From: JASGKO01 sp049840595
GTDB lineage: Bacteria > Verrucomicrobiota > Verrucomicrobiia > Chthoniobacterales > Chthoniobacteraceae
Length of the DNA: 64,000 nucleotides
Assembly (NCBI GenBank): GCA_049840595.1
Contig: JASGKO010000026.1
Coordinates: forward strand, 9,679-73,678
Reading direction: 5' to 3'
Shown here: positions 1 to 14,008 of the stretch, one piece after another
Position numbering within the stretch: position 1 is the first letter of the stretch
Layout of the letters: every line of letters begins with the position of its first letter
The notes under the pieces: model-generated
The model's input: only the letters and a program-made list of their open reading frames with translations
Told to the model about the DNA's origin: nothing
Databases searched by the model: none
Program-made: the position numbers and the translations under genes

Positions 1-321
1 CCGCAGGGACCGGGATCGCCGATGCCCGCGCCGATACGGCGGCTGCGCCAGCGCTTGTTCGCGGGCAGGTCGGAGAAATCGGGGCGATGCCCCTCGCGAG
101 TGTGAATGATGTGGTAGCCAGCGGAGCGCATACCGGCGAGGAGTTTCTGGAGCGGCGCGATCGGCGCGCGGGTGAGCGAGATGTCGTAGCCCATGGAGTC
201 CACATAACCGCCCGGTCCACAGAAATCCGTTTGCATGTCGATGATGATGAGGGCGGTGTTTTCGGGGCGGAGATCGCCGTTGTACAGGCCAGGGATACGG
301 ATTCGCTTCGATCGTTTTCAT
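1..321 (-). CDS. Isochorismatase-family cysteine hydrolase, 5' part only, one frameshift
   Basis: Only the first ~106 codons lie in the window; the gene runs off the left edge. After the ATG at 321 the protein reads MKTIEANPYPWP, then a single extra base near 286 (an A in tgtacaggcc on the + strand) breaks the frame. Past it the frame gives NTALIIIDMQTDFCGPGG, the typical N-terminal strand of isochorismatase-like hydrolases with the general-base Asp, followed by a stretch matching biuret/ureidoacrylate-type amidohydrolases (HTREGHRPDF). The catalytic Cys would lie outside the window. Family members hydrolyse small amides in the cytoplasm; the substrate here cannot be told. The break looks like a base-calling error rather than a real mutation. 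Confidence 0.7.
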   Translation of the reverse strand, partial: MKTIEANPYPWPVQRRSPPRKHRPHHHRHANGFLWTGRLCGLHGLRHLAHPRADRAAPETPRRYALRWLPHHSHSRGASPRFLRPAREQALAQPPYRRGHRRSRSLR

Positions 322-424
322 GGATTGGGTGACTGCCTGCTGAACGTGAATCTCCCGGCGGGTTCCTTGGTTCCCGCGGCCTGCCGGAAGCTGAAGGCCG
401 CTGTGTGACTGCCATCTAACCATG

Positions 425-471
425 GGAACGCCGCTCGCATCCAGCCGTAAATCCATTGCGAGCGGCGCTCC
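425..471. terminator. Stem-loop 3' of the outer-membrane protein gene
   Basis: Arms 425-439 and 457-471 pair over 15 positions with one mismatch (core GCCGCTCGCA / TGCGAGCGGC), loop 440-456. It lies about 70 bases beyond the stop of the gene ending at 540. There is no T-run on either side, so it may stabilise the mRNA 3' end or act with Rho rather than terminate intrinsically. Confidence 0.5.
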
Positions 472-539
472 AATTACACATGGTTACCCCGAAGGGTGCC
501 TAAACCCGTGGCGTATCGCCGCCACGATGCGTTGCTTAA

Positions 540-1520
540 CTAAAAGAAGACGTTGAAACCGCCGTGGAACAGATACAGGTCCCGCTTGTGGTTGCCGGGC
601 GTGGTGGTGGCTTCGTTGCCATCGATCACACCGGGGTTGTTCAAGTAGTCGAAACGGAAGCCCGCATACACGTTCCAGAGGCCGTACGCCTTGGAGACGA
701 AGGTGAGCGGCACGGTGACTTTGAACTCGCTGGAGAACACACCCACGCCGGAGCCGCCGCCGGTTCCATCAAACTTCTGGTAGAACTTGTTGGACACCAG
801 GCTCACGTAGGTGGGCAGCTCGAACTTCACCGGGAACGGTGCTTTCATCGAGTAGGTCGGATCGATACCGAGCTGGAAGTAATAGCCGCGATCGGAGGTG
901 GCGGGATCGAGCACCACGGTCGCCTTCTCGTGGAGCTCGTAGAAGAACTGCACATATGGATTGATCGAGAAATCGCCGAAAGCGGTATCGTGATAGGTGA
1001 GCGTGAGATCGAGGTGATTCGACAGCGGATACGACTCCGTCATGCTCTTGAAGGTGTCGAGGAAGGCGTCGAACTGGAAGTTCTTGGCAAACTTGAAGGT
1101 GAGTCCCACGATCGGGTCGATTTCGTTCCAGTTGTCGGCCTTCACGCCGGTGGCGTGGGTGCCCACGTCGTTCCACACGCCGGTGGTCAGCGATACGTCG
1201 TTGAGGAAGCCGTCGCTGGAATACAGATCCCAGAAAACGAGCAACAGCGGCTGGATATTGACGCCCTGGTTGTCCACATTTAGACCGCGCGGAGTGATGT
1301 AGGCGCTGCCGAAGTCCACCTGAAAGAGCGCGTGGACCTTGCTGCCGAGCGGCGTTTCATCGACGGGTGTTTCCAGCTTCTTCGCGGCTTCTTCGGTGCC
1401 GGCCTGGGCCGTGGGCAGCAGGGCGGAGCCGAGCATGGCGACCGCACTGCAAACCGCGAGCAAGGCGGGCTTGAGATGGGTGGAGAGTGGATGTGTGTGT
1501 TCCCTGGTTTTCATTGGCAT
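540..1520 (-). CDS. Outer-membrane beta-barrel protein
   Basis: A secreted protein of about 326 residues. The start is taken at the ATG at 1520 (1514 is also possible); an in-frame TTG at 1553 is less likely. A basic N-terminus is followed by a hydrophobic stretch and a signal-peptidase site near AQAGTEE. The mature part is rich in alternating aromatic and polar strands (LDLTLTYHDTAFGDFSINPY, GLWNVYAGFRFDYL) and ends in Phe (GGFNVFF), the usual C-terminal signature recognised by the BAM machinery. No enzymatic motif is visible. It is likely a porin-like or structural barrel of a kind common in Verrucomicrobiota; the substrate is unknown. The long 5' region holds several dyads (1572-1756), so expression may be regulated at the leader level. 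Confidence 0.75.
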   Translation of the reverse strand: MPMKTREHTHPLSTHLKPALLAVCSAVAMLGSALLPTAQAGTEEAAKKLETPVDETPLGSKVHALFQVDFGSAYITPRGLNVDNQGVNIQPLLLVFWDLYSSDGFLNDVSLTTGVWNDVGTHATGVKADNWNEIDPIVGLTFKFAKNFQFDAFLDTFKSMTESYPLSNHLDLTLTYHDTAFGDFSINPYVQFFYELHEKATVVLDPATSDRGYYFQLGIDPTYSMKAPFPVKFELPTYVSLVSNKFYQKFDGTGGGSGVGVFSSEFKVTVPLTFVSKAYGLWNVYAGFRFDYLNNPGVIDGNEATTTPGNHKRDLYLFHGGFNVFF

Positions 1521-1571
1521 AGTTGTGTGTGTTTGGTGGATTTGCGCCGCCAATTAGCGACAACCGTGCCA

Positions 1572-1680
1572 CGCAAAAACCGAAACTTGTTTTACAGAGG
1601 AAAACAGGTGTTTTTGCGGTCGTCGCCTCGTTGTTTCTGGAAACAAAAAGCTGTGTCGCCTGTTGCGGGCTGCAACAGGC
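1572..1680. promoter_or_regulatory. Stacked inverted repeats in the 456-base divergent intergenic region
   Basis: The 1521-1976 region between the divergent OMP and GYF genes has no gene. It contains a nested dyad with outer arms CGCAAAAAC (1572-1580) and GTTTTTGCG (1610-1618) and inner arms CTTGTTTT (1586-1593) and AAAACAGG (1601-1608). Next is TTGTTTCTGGAAACAA (1631-1646, 14 of 16 symmetric), then a perfect 9-bp hairpin GCCTGTTGC / GCAACAGGC (1658-1666, 1672-1680). A fourth dyad, CACCTC-N7-GAGGTG, lies at 1738-1756. They sit 50-240 bases upstream of the OMP start. They could be operators or leader hairpins; the sequence alone does not decide. Confidence 0.5.
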
Positions 1681-1976
1681 GTTACAAAAGGTGGGGGATG
1701 TGGAAGCTCCTAGGGACTTTTTTCAGATGACAGGAGTCACCTCGATAATTGAGGTGCCATCAAAGAACTGATTGAGTGGAGAATAAAGGCAGTCTTTTTG
1801 GAAAAATGAAACGACGGATAGCTTTTGGCTTTTATCTTTTCTGTGGTTTTGAAATGCTGTTCGCATGGTTTGTGAAAGCAGTCTGGAGCTTCGGGTGAAG
1901 GCGAGCGGAATGAGCCTCGATCCTGGTTTCCAACAAACCTTTTCAACTCCGATTTAAACCACCAGAGGTAAACATC

Positions 1977-2661
1977 ATGCAATACCACTACGCAGATCAG
2001 GATAATCAGGTTGTCGGCCCGATTAGTGAGGAAATGCTGCACGAACTCTTCAATGCGGGAACCATTACTGCGGATACAAATGTTTTTAGGGAAGGTGATA
2101 CTGATTGGCGTAGTTATCGGACCTTCGCGTCGGTTCCACCACCACCTTCACCGAACCATTTTCCGGTCGCTTATGTACCTCCGGTTGCAATGGTTCATGC
2201 CGAAGCTGGGGTGGCGACGGAGGCGACGCAGAACTGTCCTTTTTGCGCCGAGCGCATTTCAGCTCAGGCCAAAAAATGCCGATTCTGCGGGGAAATTCTG
2301 GATGTCGCCCTCCGTGCGGCCGAGGAGGCAAAGCGAGTGAATACGGCTCCCATGGTTTTTATGAACGCCGGAGGTGGGGCCGCTGCATCTTCAGCGGCAG
2401 CGGTTAGTTCGACGCCTCAAGTAATCGTAGTCGGGAACCGGAAGAGTGGACTCATTGCCGCGCTGCTCAATGTAATTCTTCCCGGTTTGGGTTACATGGT
2501 ACTGTGGCCGGGCCTTGTTGGGCATCTTTGTCTTTCTGCTTTCGGTGGTGCTTCTTACCGTCACCGTCGGCTTTGGAGCTATTGTTCTTTACCCAATCCT
2601 GATCATTGATGGCTTCCTGGCCGCGGGGCGCGCCAACAAGCGAATCATGATTGTCAACTAG
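1977..2661 (+). CDS. GYF-domain / zinc-ribbon membrane protein, one frameshift
   Basis: A protein of about 227 residues once a single extra G near 2498 is removed. Residues 1-50 are a GYF_2 domain (QYHYADQDNQVVGPISEEML). Residues ~82-105 form a zinc ribbon with two CxxC pairs (CPFCAERISAQAKKCRFCGE). After a low-complexity Ala/Ser linker, the C-terminus is a hydrophobic hairpin of TM2-like type (GLGYMYCGRALLGIFVFLL...IIDGFLAAGRANKR). Without the correction the frame ends at 2609 in an unrelated tail. GYF_2 domains usually bind proline-rich peptides; here one would be presented at the inner membrane. The role is unknown. Its last 8 bases overlap the convergent ATP-grasp gene. Confidence 0.75.
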
Positions 2662-3823
2662 TCTGTGGAAATGGCGACTTGTTTCGCCAGGTCTTGCGGA
2701 AATGGCGACCGAGCTTTTTCACCATGCCCACGGCGAGGGAGCGGTCGTCCCACGGGATGTCGCCGCGCCCGCGCAGCGTGTCCCAGAACCAGCTCCCGAG
2801 ACCGCGGAAGTCACGCCGGTCGAGGCAGCGGAACAGGTATTGCGGAAACATCGGATAAACACCCGGCAAGGCCGTGGCAGGCTGAGGCGCGGGCTTGGGA
2901 CCGCCGCAAATCGCGTGGCGGATGCCGTCGGCGAAATCCACGCCGTCCCACTCCGCCATATGGAATTGGAGGATCGGTCGCGGGTTCATTTCGATCACAT
3001 GGCAGCGCCCGGTTTTGGCACACTGCACCCAGTCGATGCCGAAGAAACCATGGAAGCCGGTAATCCGGGCCACGCCGCGTGCGAGCAACTCGATATCGGG
3101 ATGGCGCATGAATTCCTTTTTACTGCTCGCGCCGAAGGGGGCTGGCCACACTGCGCGCTTGTAGGCGCCTGCCCATTGAATCGCTTCTCCGCGCCAGGAA
3201 AAAATCGCCGTGCTGCCCACGGTGCCTTCCACCGCTTTTTGAATGGAAAAGTTTTTGAGATGATGTGCCGGGAGCGACTGTGCGACCTGCCGCAATTGCG
3301 CCTCGGTTTCTGCGCGTCCCACGCCACAGCCGCTGGAGCTTTCCTCGCCTTTGAAGAAGACGGGGTAGCCCAGTTGCTTTGCCGCGGCCAGGCCCTGCTC
3401 CAAGGTGCTGCAGTAGATGGACTGTGGGGCGGGTAGCCCTTCGGCCAGACAGGCTTCGACCAGCGCAGCCTTGGAGGTGGCGAGGTGCATTTTGGCCTCG
3501 GTCGGCTCCACCGGAAACCATTCGCGTAACCATTCCTTGTCGGGACAGGCGGCGAGCGCGCGCAGAGTCATGTCATCGCCGGGGACGATCATGGAATAGC
3601 GCTTCGGGTGTTCCTGCAAGTGTCGGCGCAGATGCTCGACCAGGTCATTAACATTATAGCCTTCCACCGGCAGCTTATAAGCGTAGCGAGTGCGCCGGGA
3701 AAGCGCACGGGGAAGAACGAGCAGAGAGGTTTTTACTCCTGCTTTGTGAAACATTCGAGGTAAGCGGCAAACTCCATACCATTCACCTTCGGCAACAATC
3801 AGTGCCTCGAGGGGGGACTCCAT
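2654..3823 (-). CDS. ATP-grasp family protein
   Basis: 389 residues. The N-terminal ~110 residues form a pre-ATP-grasp fold (ALIVAEGEWYGVCRLPRMF, then MIVPGDDMTLRALA). From ~115 to 320 follows an ATP-grasp domain like that of carbamoyl-phosphate-synthase-type ligases: GYPVFFKGEESSSGCGVGRA in the nucleotide-binding loop and HVIEMNPRPILQF as the metal-binding acidic strand. Such enzymes join a carboxylate to an amine or thiol through an acyl-phosphate. No neighbour suggests the substrate; the gene stands alone between a convergent gene and a 170-base gap. Similar proteins occur with amino-acid ligases and cell-surface modification. Confidence 0.75.
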   Translation of the reverse strand: MESPLEALIVAEGEWYGVCRLPRMFHKAGVKTSLLVLPRALSRRTRYAYKLPVEGYNVNDLVEHLRRHLQEHPKRYSMIVPGDDMTLRALAACPDKEWLREWFPVEPTEAKMHLATSKAALVEACLAEGLPAPQSIYCSTLEQGLAAAKQLGYPVFFKGEESSSGCGVGRAETEAQLRQVAQSLPAHHLKNFSIQKAVEGTVGSTAIFSWRGEAIQWAGAYKRAVWPAPFGASSKKEFMRHPDIELLARGVARITGFHGFFGIDWVQCAKTGRCHVIEMNPRPILQFHMAEWDGVDFADGIRHAICGGPKPAPQPATALPGVYPMFPQYLFRCLDRRDFRGLGSWFWDTLRGRGDIPWDDRSLAVGMVKKLGRHFRKTWRNKSPFPQTS

Positions 3824-4007
3824 TTCTAGTAATTAGAAATGAAAATATCATTTTTGCAATAAAAATGGTTTGGGGGAGACGGGGGCAAACTTTGGGGAAG
3901 AGGGGCGGTGGGAATTGCCAGAGGCTGCTTCGAGATGAGTCAAATCACGGCATTTTTAACTGTGATTCAGACCTGAATCTGTTAATTGCAACTTGGGAAT
4001 CAAACTT

Positions 4008-4520
4008 ATGGAACGCTCTCCCAAATACTTGCTCACTCTGTTTTTGATTGTGCTGTTGTTCCTACCCTCAATCTTACGGGCCACCTTCAATTATGATTAC
4101 GGTGACGATGAATATGTCACCGTGAGTGAAGGGATTTCTCCGGATGGAAAATTTGCGATCACGACCCATGGTGAAGGGGAATACGGTTACGATCATTTCC
4201 ACGTTTATCTATTTGATGCCGTTACAGGTCGCAAAATCGGACCTTTGGAAGAGATTGCCGAAAGCTTGGATACAGGCGCCGGGGCTTTTGGTGCTCTGTG
4301 GTCCAGGGATTCCAGGAAGGTTACGATCGTTTATCGAGTGGACCGGCATGCGCCGTTGAAAGCCATGACCTACAAAATCGGACTCCGAAGAGCATATCCC
4401 ATGACCAAGGCTCCTGTGGATTTGTCCTATGATAGCAAAATCGCCGATTTTTGGTCCGCGCATTGTTCCGATTCCAAACCACCAATTAAAGTGTTTGGAA
4501 CTCCCAGAAAAAGTGATTAA
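4008..4520 (+). CDS. Secreted protein with a beta-propeller-like segment
   Basis: About 170 residues with an N-terminal signal sequence (hydrophobic run YLLTLFLIVLLFLP ending near ILRAT). ATG 4008 is preferred to a TTG at 3993. The body has two blades reminiscent of WD40/TolB propellers: ISPDGKFAITTHGEGEY and LWSRDSRKVTIVYRVDRH, in which a 'SPDGK / SRDSRK' turn precedes a strand. It is too short to close a propeller, so it may be a fragment of one or a small unrelated beta-protein. No partner is evident; it stands alone and convergent with the response regulator. No named family was recognised. Confidence 0.55.
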   Translation: MERSPKYLLTLFLIVLLFLPSILRATFNYDYGDDEYVTVSEGISPDGKFAITTHGEGEYGYDHFHVYLFDAVTGRKIGPLEEIAESLDTGAGAFGALWSRDSRKVTIVYRVDRHAPLKAMTYKIGLRRAYPMTKAPVDLSYDSKIADFWSAHCSDSKPPIKVFGTPRKSD

Positions 4521-4526
4521 AGCGCG

Positions 4527-6020
4527 CTACGCCTCCGATTCATTCGCCATGCGGCGGTAGATGCGGGTGCGGTTGATGCCGAGCAGGCGGGCCGCTTCGG
4601 TGACGTTGCCGTTGGTTTGCGCGAGGGCACGCTGAATGAGTGCCTCCTCGGCCTGCTCGAGATTGAGCGGGATATCGGCGAGCGGTGGTGTGTCGGCGCC
4701 GAGGGGCACTGAGGATGGGACCGGTTTCGGCATTTTCGCCGTTGGTATGGTGATGGCAGATTTGCGCAGGTGCAGGTGGTTGGCGGCGATGGGATCGCCC
4801 GCGCTTTCGATGAGGGCGCGTTCGATCAGATTCTTCATTTCGCGCACGTTGCCGGGGAAGCTATAGGCTTGCAGTGCGGCGAGCGCATCGGTGCGGAGAG
4901 TGGGGGGAATCAGTCCCATCTCGGCGGAAAGAATTTTTACGAAGTGGCTGGCGAGCAGTGGGATATCTTCGGGGCGCTCGCGGAGCGGCGGGGTCTGTAC
5001 GATGTAACGGGCGAGGCGGAAATAGAGGTCCTGCCGGAAGACGCCGCTCGCGATCTGCGCATCGAGATCGGCATTGGTGGCGGCGATGATGCGCACATCC
5101 ACCTTCTTGGCTTGCGAAGCGCCGACCGGCGTGATCATCCCATCCTCCAGCACGCGCAGGAGCTTGGCCTGGAGCTGCGCGGGCATGTCGCCGATTTCGT
5201 CGAGGAAGAGCGTGCCGCCATCGGCCAGCTCGAAGCAGCCCTTGCGATCGGCCAGTGCACCGGTGAAAGAGCCTTTCGTGTGGCCGAAGAACATGGACTC
5301 CGCCAGATCGCCGGGGACGGCGACGCAATTCACCGCGACGAAGGGCTCGGCTGCGCGGGTGCTGCCGTAGTGGATGGCGCGGGCGATGAGCTCCTTGCCT
5401 GTCCCGCTCTCACCGGTGATGAGCACGCTGGTGCTGGCAAACTGATGGAGGCGCCGCACGTTTTGCAGGATTTGGTGCACGGTCGCGCTTTCGCCGATAA
5501 AACCCGCGATGCCCCACCGTTCCGCCTCCAGCGTGGAGAAGGATTGCAGGCGGGCATCGGCGCGGTCCCGGGCCTGCTCGGCGCGGCGGCGGAGCGCGAT
5601 TTCGGTTTCCAGCTCGGTGTTCTTTGCGCGTAGTTCCCGGGTGAGCCGTGAGATTTGCAGGTGGGTGTGCACCCGGCTGAGGACTTCATCCTGCTGGAAG
5701 GGCTTCGTGATGTAATCCACCGCCCCGGCGGTGAAGCCAGAGACGAGGCTGGCGGTCTCGCTCTTGGCGGTGATGAAAATGACGGGGACCTCGCGCGTGG
5801 CAGGATCGCGTTTGAGCTGCTGGCAGGTTTCCAGGCCATCCTGCCCGGGCATGAGGATGTCGAGCAGAATGAGATCGGGGCGGGCGCGTTGGGCGAGCTT
5901 GATTGCAGTAGGACCGCTCTGTGCGGCCAGCACTTCATAGCCACGCGGCTTGAGCGTCTCGATGAGCAGATTCAAGTTGGCCGAGGTGTCGTCAACGACG
6001 AGGATTTTTTCGGAAGGCAT
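4527..6020 (-). CDS. Sigma-54-dependent response regulator (REC-AAA-Fis)
   Basis: 497 residues. Receiver domain 4-120 with phospho-acceptor Asp54 (LILLDILMPG); coiled linker ~125-165. AAA+ sigma-54 activator ~170-400 with Walker A GESGTGKE and Walker B GGTLFLDEIGD. C-terminal Fis-type helix-turn-helix ~455-497 (NVTEAARLLGINRTRIYRRM). The loop that touches sigma-54 reads GSFTGA in place of the usual GAFTGA, a substitution also seen in working activators. It lies 12 bases downstream of the CHASE hybrid kinase on the same strand, so the two very likely form a two-component operon controlling sigma-54 promoters. No target promoter was identified. Confidence 0.92.
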   Translation of the reverse strand: MPSEKILVVDDTSANLNLLIETLKPRGYEVLAAQSGPTAIKLAQRARPDLILLDILMPGQDGLETCQQLKRDPATREVPVIFITAKSETASLVSGFTAGAVDYITKPFQQDEVLSRVHTHLQISRLTRELRAKNTELETEIALRRRAEQARDRADARLQSFSTLEAERWGIAGFIGESATVHQILQNVRRLHQFASTSVLITGESGTGKELIARAIHYGSTRAAEPFVAVNCVAVPGDLAESMFFGHTKGSFTGALADRKGCFELADGGTLFLDEIGDMPAQLQAKLLRVLEDGMITPVGASQAKKVDVRIIAATNADLDAQIASGVFRQDLYFRLARYIVQTPPLRERPEDIPLLASHFVKILSAEMGLIPPTLRTDALAALQAYSFPGNVREMKNLIERALIESAGDPIAANHLHLRKSAITIPTAKMPKPVPSSVPLGADTPPLADIPLNLEQAEEALIQRALAQTNGNVTEAARLLGINRTRIYRRMANESEA

Positions 6021-6032
6021 GGGAGAGAAAAA

Positions 6033-8478
6033 TCAGGATGCGGTGGAAGGGGCGGGCTGGCGATGGATGGGAATCTGCGCGACGATTTTCTGGATCGTCT
6101 CCATGTCGTAGCTGCGCAGAAAGGTGCGTAAATGCTCGGCAAGCCGCTCGCCCGCGGGGCCGATGTTTTCCACCTCGCGCAAGCAGTTCTTGAGCACGGT
6201 GGCGCTGTGCAGTTCGGCGGCCATCATGAGGCGGAGCGAGAGGTCCTCGGTGAGCGTCACCTGGCCGAGATCAAGCGGGCTTTCCTGCTCCTCATGCACC
6301 GGGGCGGCGGATTCGAATTCCACATCGAGCAGCCGTGCCAGGCAATCGCAGAGCCGGTCGAAGCGGAAAGGCTTTGCGATGAAATCGTCGCAACCACCTT
6401 GCAGGCAACGGTCGCGCTCGTGGGCAAGGGCAGAGGCGGACATAGCGACAATTCGCAGCGCAACCGAGGCGGGATTTCCCTGCAAGCGGCGGGCGACTTC
6501 CACGCCGTCGATATCAGGCAGCCGCACATCGAGGAACACGATATCGAAGTGTTCGCGGCGGGCGAGTTCGAGCGCGGTTGTCCCGTCTGCCGTATCTACT
6601 ACGGAGCAGCCGATGGTCGCCAGCATGCTGGCGAGGACCGTGCGATTTTCATTGATATCGTCCACGATCAGCGCGCGCACCGTGAGCCCTCTGGTCAGGC
6701 GGCGTGTATCCGCGCGGGAGGCGACCACCGCCACGCCCGCGGCATAGGCGAGCGGGATGTGGAAGAAGAACGTGGACCCCGTACCAGGCGTGGATTGCAG
6801 GCCGAGTTCGCCGCCCATCAGCTCCACCTGGCGCCGGGCAATCGCCAGCCCCAAGCCGGTGCCCCCCTGGTTCCGCGCGGCCGCGTCCTGCGTGAAGGGC
6901 TCGAAAATCTGCCGCTGCATTTCCTCGGAAATACCAGGGCCGGTATCGGTGACCGCGAAGCGGCAGCCATCCGGCTCGGGGGTGACGTGAAGCGTGATCC
7001 GGCCCCGGGCCGTAAATTTCACCGCATTGCCGAGCAGGTTGATGAGCACCTGGCGAAGCTTGCCCTCGTCGCCGCGGACGACCACCGGCTGGTGCGGGCA
7101 ATCGAGCACGAGAGCCACGCCCTTTTCTTCGGAGGGAAACTGGAACATCGCGGCGACATCGAAAATCATCGTCGAGAGGTCGAACTCGGTCGTCTCCAGC
7201 TCCATCCGCCCGGCCTCGATCTTGGAGAGATCGAGGATTTCGTTGATGAGGTGGAGCAAGTGATTGCAACTGCTCGCAATGGTCGTGACCGCGTCCACCT
7301 GGAACGGATGGAGCGAGGCGTCGCGCTGGAGGATCTGCGTGTAGCCGAGGATCACGTTCATCGGGGTGCGGATCTCGTGGCTCATGTTCGCGAGAAACAT
7401 GGTCTTGGCCTGGTTGGCTGCCTCCGCCGCGGCTTCGGCTTTTTTACGGACGGCGACCTCGGAAAGGAGCGCTTCATTGGAGGCTGCGATCTGTGCCGTG
7501 CGCCGCTGGCTGCCCAGTACGTACCCGGCGGTGATGCCGGTGAAACCCAGCCCACCCGCGAGAAAAAGCCACGACTGCCAGCCCCCGGTGGGCGCGGTGA
7601 AATCGGCGCGTGGGTGAAAGCGAATACTCCACTCCCGGCCTGCAACTTCAAGCGTGACGGGCCAGTCATCGGGCCCGGAATCGGTGCTGCCAATGGTGTA
7701 AACGGGGGCCTTCGCGTTCGATTCGTCCCAGATCGTCACATCCATCTGGCGCAGGCTTTTCAGTGGTGGAGAGACGAGGTTGCCGATTCGGAAAACTGCC
7801 ACCGCATAGCCCGCGAGCGGTGGCCTTTGCCCGCCTGGCGTGGTCGGGCTGGGGCGGAATATGGGCTCGAAGACGAGGAACCCGGGCTGGTTCTGCGATT
7901 CCTGGGCGAGATGAATCGGTTCGGTCGCAGCAGGCTCGCCGGTGTCCCGGGCGCGTTCCATCGCCTCGCGACGCAGCGGGTTGGAATTCACGTCGAAGCC
8001 AAAGGCGCGCTCATTACCGGTAAGCGGTTCGACGAAGTACACGGGAAAATACACCGGTCGGTTTCCCGCGACGCGAAAGGCCCCGGCGGGATTGCCTTCG
8101 GTGAAGTGAAAGGCCGGGAAGCCATCAGCGTGGGCAGGCCGCTTCCATCGTCGAGCGCTCTGCCGCCGTCACCAGTGGATTCCACGTCAGTGCCTGGAGT
8201 TCCGGCTGGCGTTCGAGTGCACTGGCGACAAATTCGTGGAATTGCGTGCGGGAAACCATGCTGCTGGTGCGGAAGAGCGAGTCCACCGCATGCAGTACCT
8301 CCATTGAGCGGGTAAGCTCGCTGCGCAGGAGCATCACCCGATCGGCGGCGATCTTGCGTACATCGTCGCGGAGCGAACGCCTTTCCCAGCCGCGGATCGC
8401 TGCGAAAAGCAGCAGCGAGAGTCCCACGCCTGTTCCAATCACCAGCCAGAGACTGCGGTTGATGAAAATTTTTGGCAC
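6033..8478 (-). CDS. CHASE-domain hybrid sensor histidine kinase, one frameshift
   Basis: About 814 residues after removing one extra base near 8136. Order: N-terminal transmembrane helix (LWLVIGTGVGLSLLLFAAI); periplasmic CHASE domain ~45-270 (FHEFVASALERQPELQALTW before the break, FPAFHFTEGNP and RAFGFDVNSNPLRREAM after it); second helix ~310; HisKA with the phosphorylated His in MSHEIRTPMN (~363); HATPase_c with GGTGLGLAIAR; and a C-terminal receiver with Asp in DIVFLDVRLPD (~650). It senses an extracytoplasmic small molecule and phosphorylates internally and then the partner regulator just downstream. The interruption falls inside CHASE while both sides match the family, so it is treated as a sequencing indel. 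Confidence 0.87.
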
Positions 8479-8647
8479 TGTCGCAGCCTTGGAGCAAGTG
8501 TCATGCGATCCGGCTTTGGAAAATGATTTACAGAGAAAACCCCAGGGGAAAATGCCGCTCAGGACTGTGGCAATTTGATCATGCCGCAGAGAAAAAGACC
8601 GAAGGCGATGGAAAACCGGTCACTTCCCGCTGCAGGTAGAGGATGAA

Positions 8648-13017
<4,370 letters not shown>

Positions 13018-13137
13018 GCGGGAGAAAATTGATGGTGAGGGGTAGATCGGCGAGGAAACCCCAGATTGACGCCCCACGCTGCCTTTCTTCTGAGGCCGAT
13101 TTTTTTGCGCTGCGGTTTTCCCTCCGTTGCGCCAAAC

Positions 13138-13173
13138 AAAAAGAGCAACGCCCGTGTGGGACGTTGCTCTTTT
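13138..13173. terminator. Bidirectional rho-independent terminator
   Basis: Stem AAAAAGAGCAACG (13138-13150) with CGTTGCTCTTTT (13162-13173), 11-base loop, flanked by A and T runs so it works in both directions. It separates the convergent hybrid kinase (ends 13017) and FKBP gene (ends 13195). Confidence 0.85.
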
Positions 13174-13194
13174 GCGATGGTGAATTTTAAAGGG

Positions 13195-13897
13195 TTACTT
13201 TTTGATGTTCAGGAGTTCGACCGTGAAGATGAGCGCCTGGTTGGCACCGATTTCCGGCGGAGCGTTTTCGCCGTAGGCGAGAGCTGGCGGGATGAAGAGC
13301 TGCCACTTGGAGCCGACCGGCATCAACTGCAAGGCTTCGGTCCAGCCGGGGATGACTTGATTAACCGGGAAGGTGGCGGGTTCTCCGCGCTTGTAGGAGC
13401 TGTCGAACTCGGTGCCGTCGATGAGCGTGCCGGCATAGTTCACGACCACCGTGTCGCTGGCCTTGGGCTTGTCGCCCTTGCCGGTGGTGATGATTTTATA
13501 CTGCAGACCGCTGGCGGTCGTCTGAGATGTCGTCCTTCTTTTTGTTGGCGGCGAGAAATTCGTCACTGGCCTTCTGGTTCTTCGGGGCATCGGCCTTGAC
13601 CTTGGCTTCGGCGGCAGCGGCCTTCTCCTGCATCTTGGCTTGCATTTCGGCCTGGAGTCCCTGGAGGGTGGACTTCATTTCTTCATCAGTCATCTGCAGC
13701 TTGCCCCCGCTCAGGGCGTCGGTGAGACCGGCGGCGACGGATTTGGGATCCACCTCGAGGCCGGACTGCTTCAAGCTCTGGGCCATGTTGACGCCGATGC
13801 TGTAGCTACGTTTTTCTTTCATATCTTTGGGTGCTTCGGCATGGAGCGCAACGACGCTGGCCAGCGCGAGGGAGATCGGGAGAAGGGAGTTTTTCAT
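13195..13897 (-). CDS. FKBP-type peptidyl-prolyl isomerase, exported, one frameshift
   Basis: About 233 residues after one extra base near 13530 is removed. Start ATG at 13897. Signal peptide 1-20 (SLLPISLALASVVALHAEA). An FKBP-N dimerisation region follows (YSIGVNMAQSLKQSGLEVD, then a long Ala/Lys/Gln helix). Then the FKBP catalytic domain: GLQYKIITTGKG, VVVNYAGTLIDGTEFDSSY, VIPGWTEALQLMPVGSKWQL and GENAPPEIGANQALIFTVEL. This is the Mip/FkpA layout: a periplasmic V-shaped dimer that speeds prolyl isomerisation during folding of exported proteins. The break falls in the linker between helix and catalytic domain, where both frames clearly belong to one protein. Confidence 0.88.
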
Positions 13898-14008
13898 GAA
13901 GTGAATCTGCATTCAGAGCGGGTTCGTAAAGTAAAGGAAAGCAGAATTAGATGACTTTTCCATCCATGATTGAAATCCAGGGCGGTTTTGCCGTAAACGT
14001 TTGTTCCC

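Noticed and set aside
6132..8315. Long open frame on the + strand opposite the CHASE kinase
   Set aside because: No family motif; it is the complement of a clear kinase with CHASE, HisKA and REC signatures and arises from the GC-rich third codon positions.
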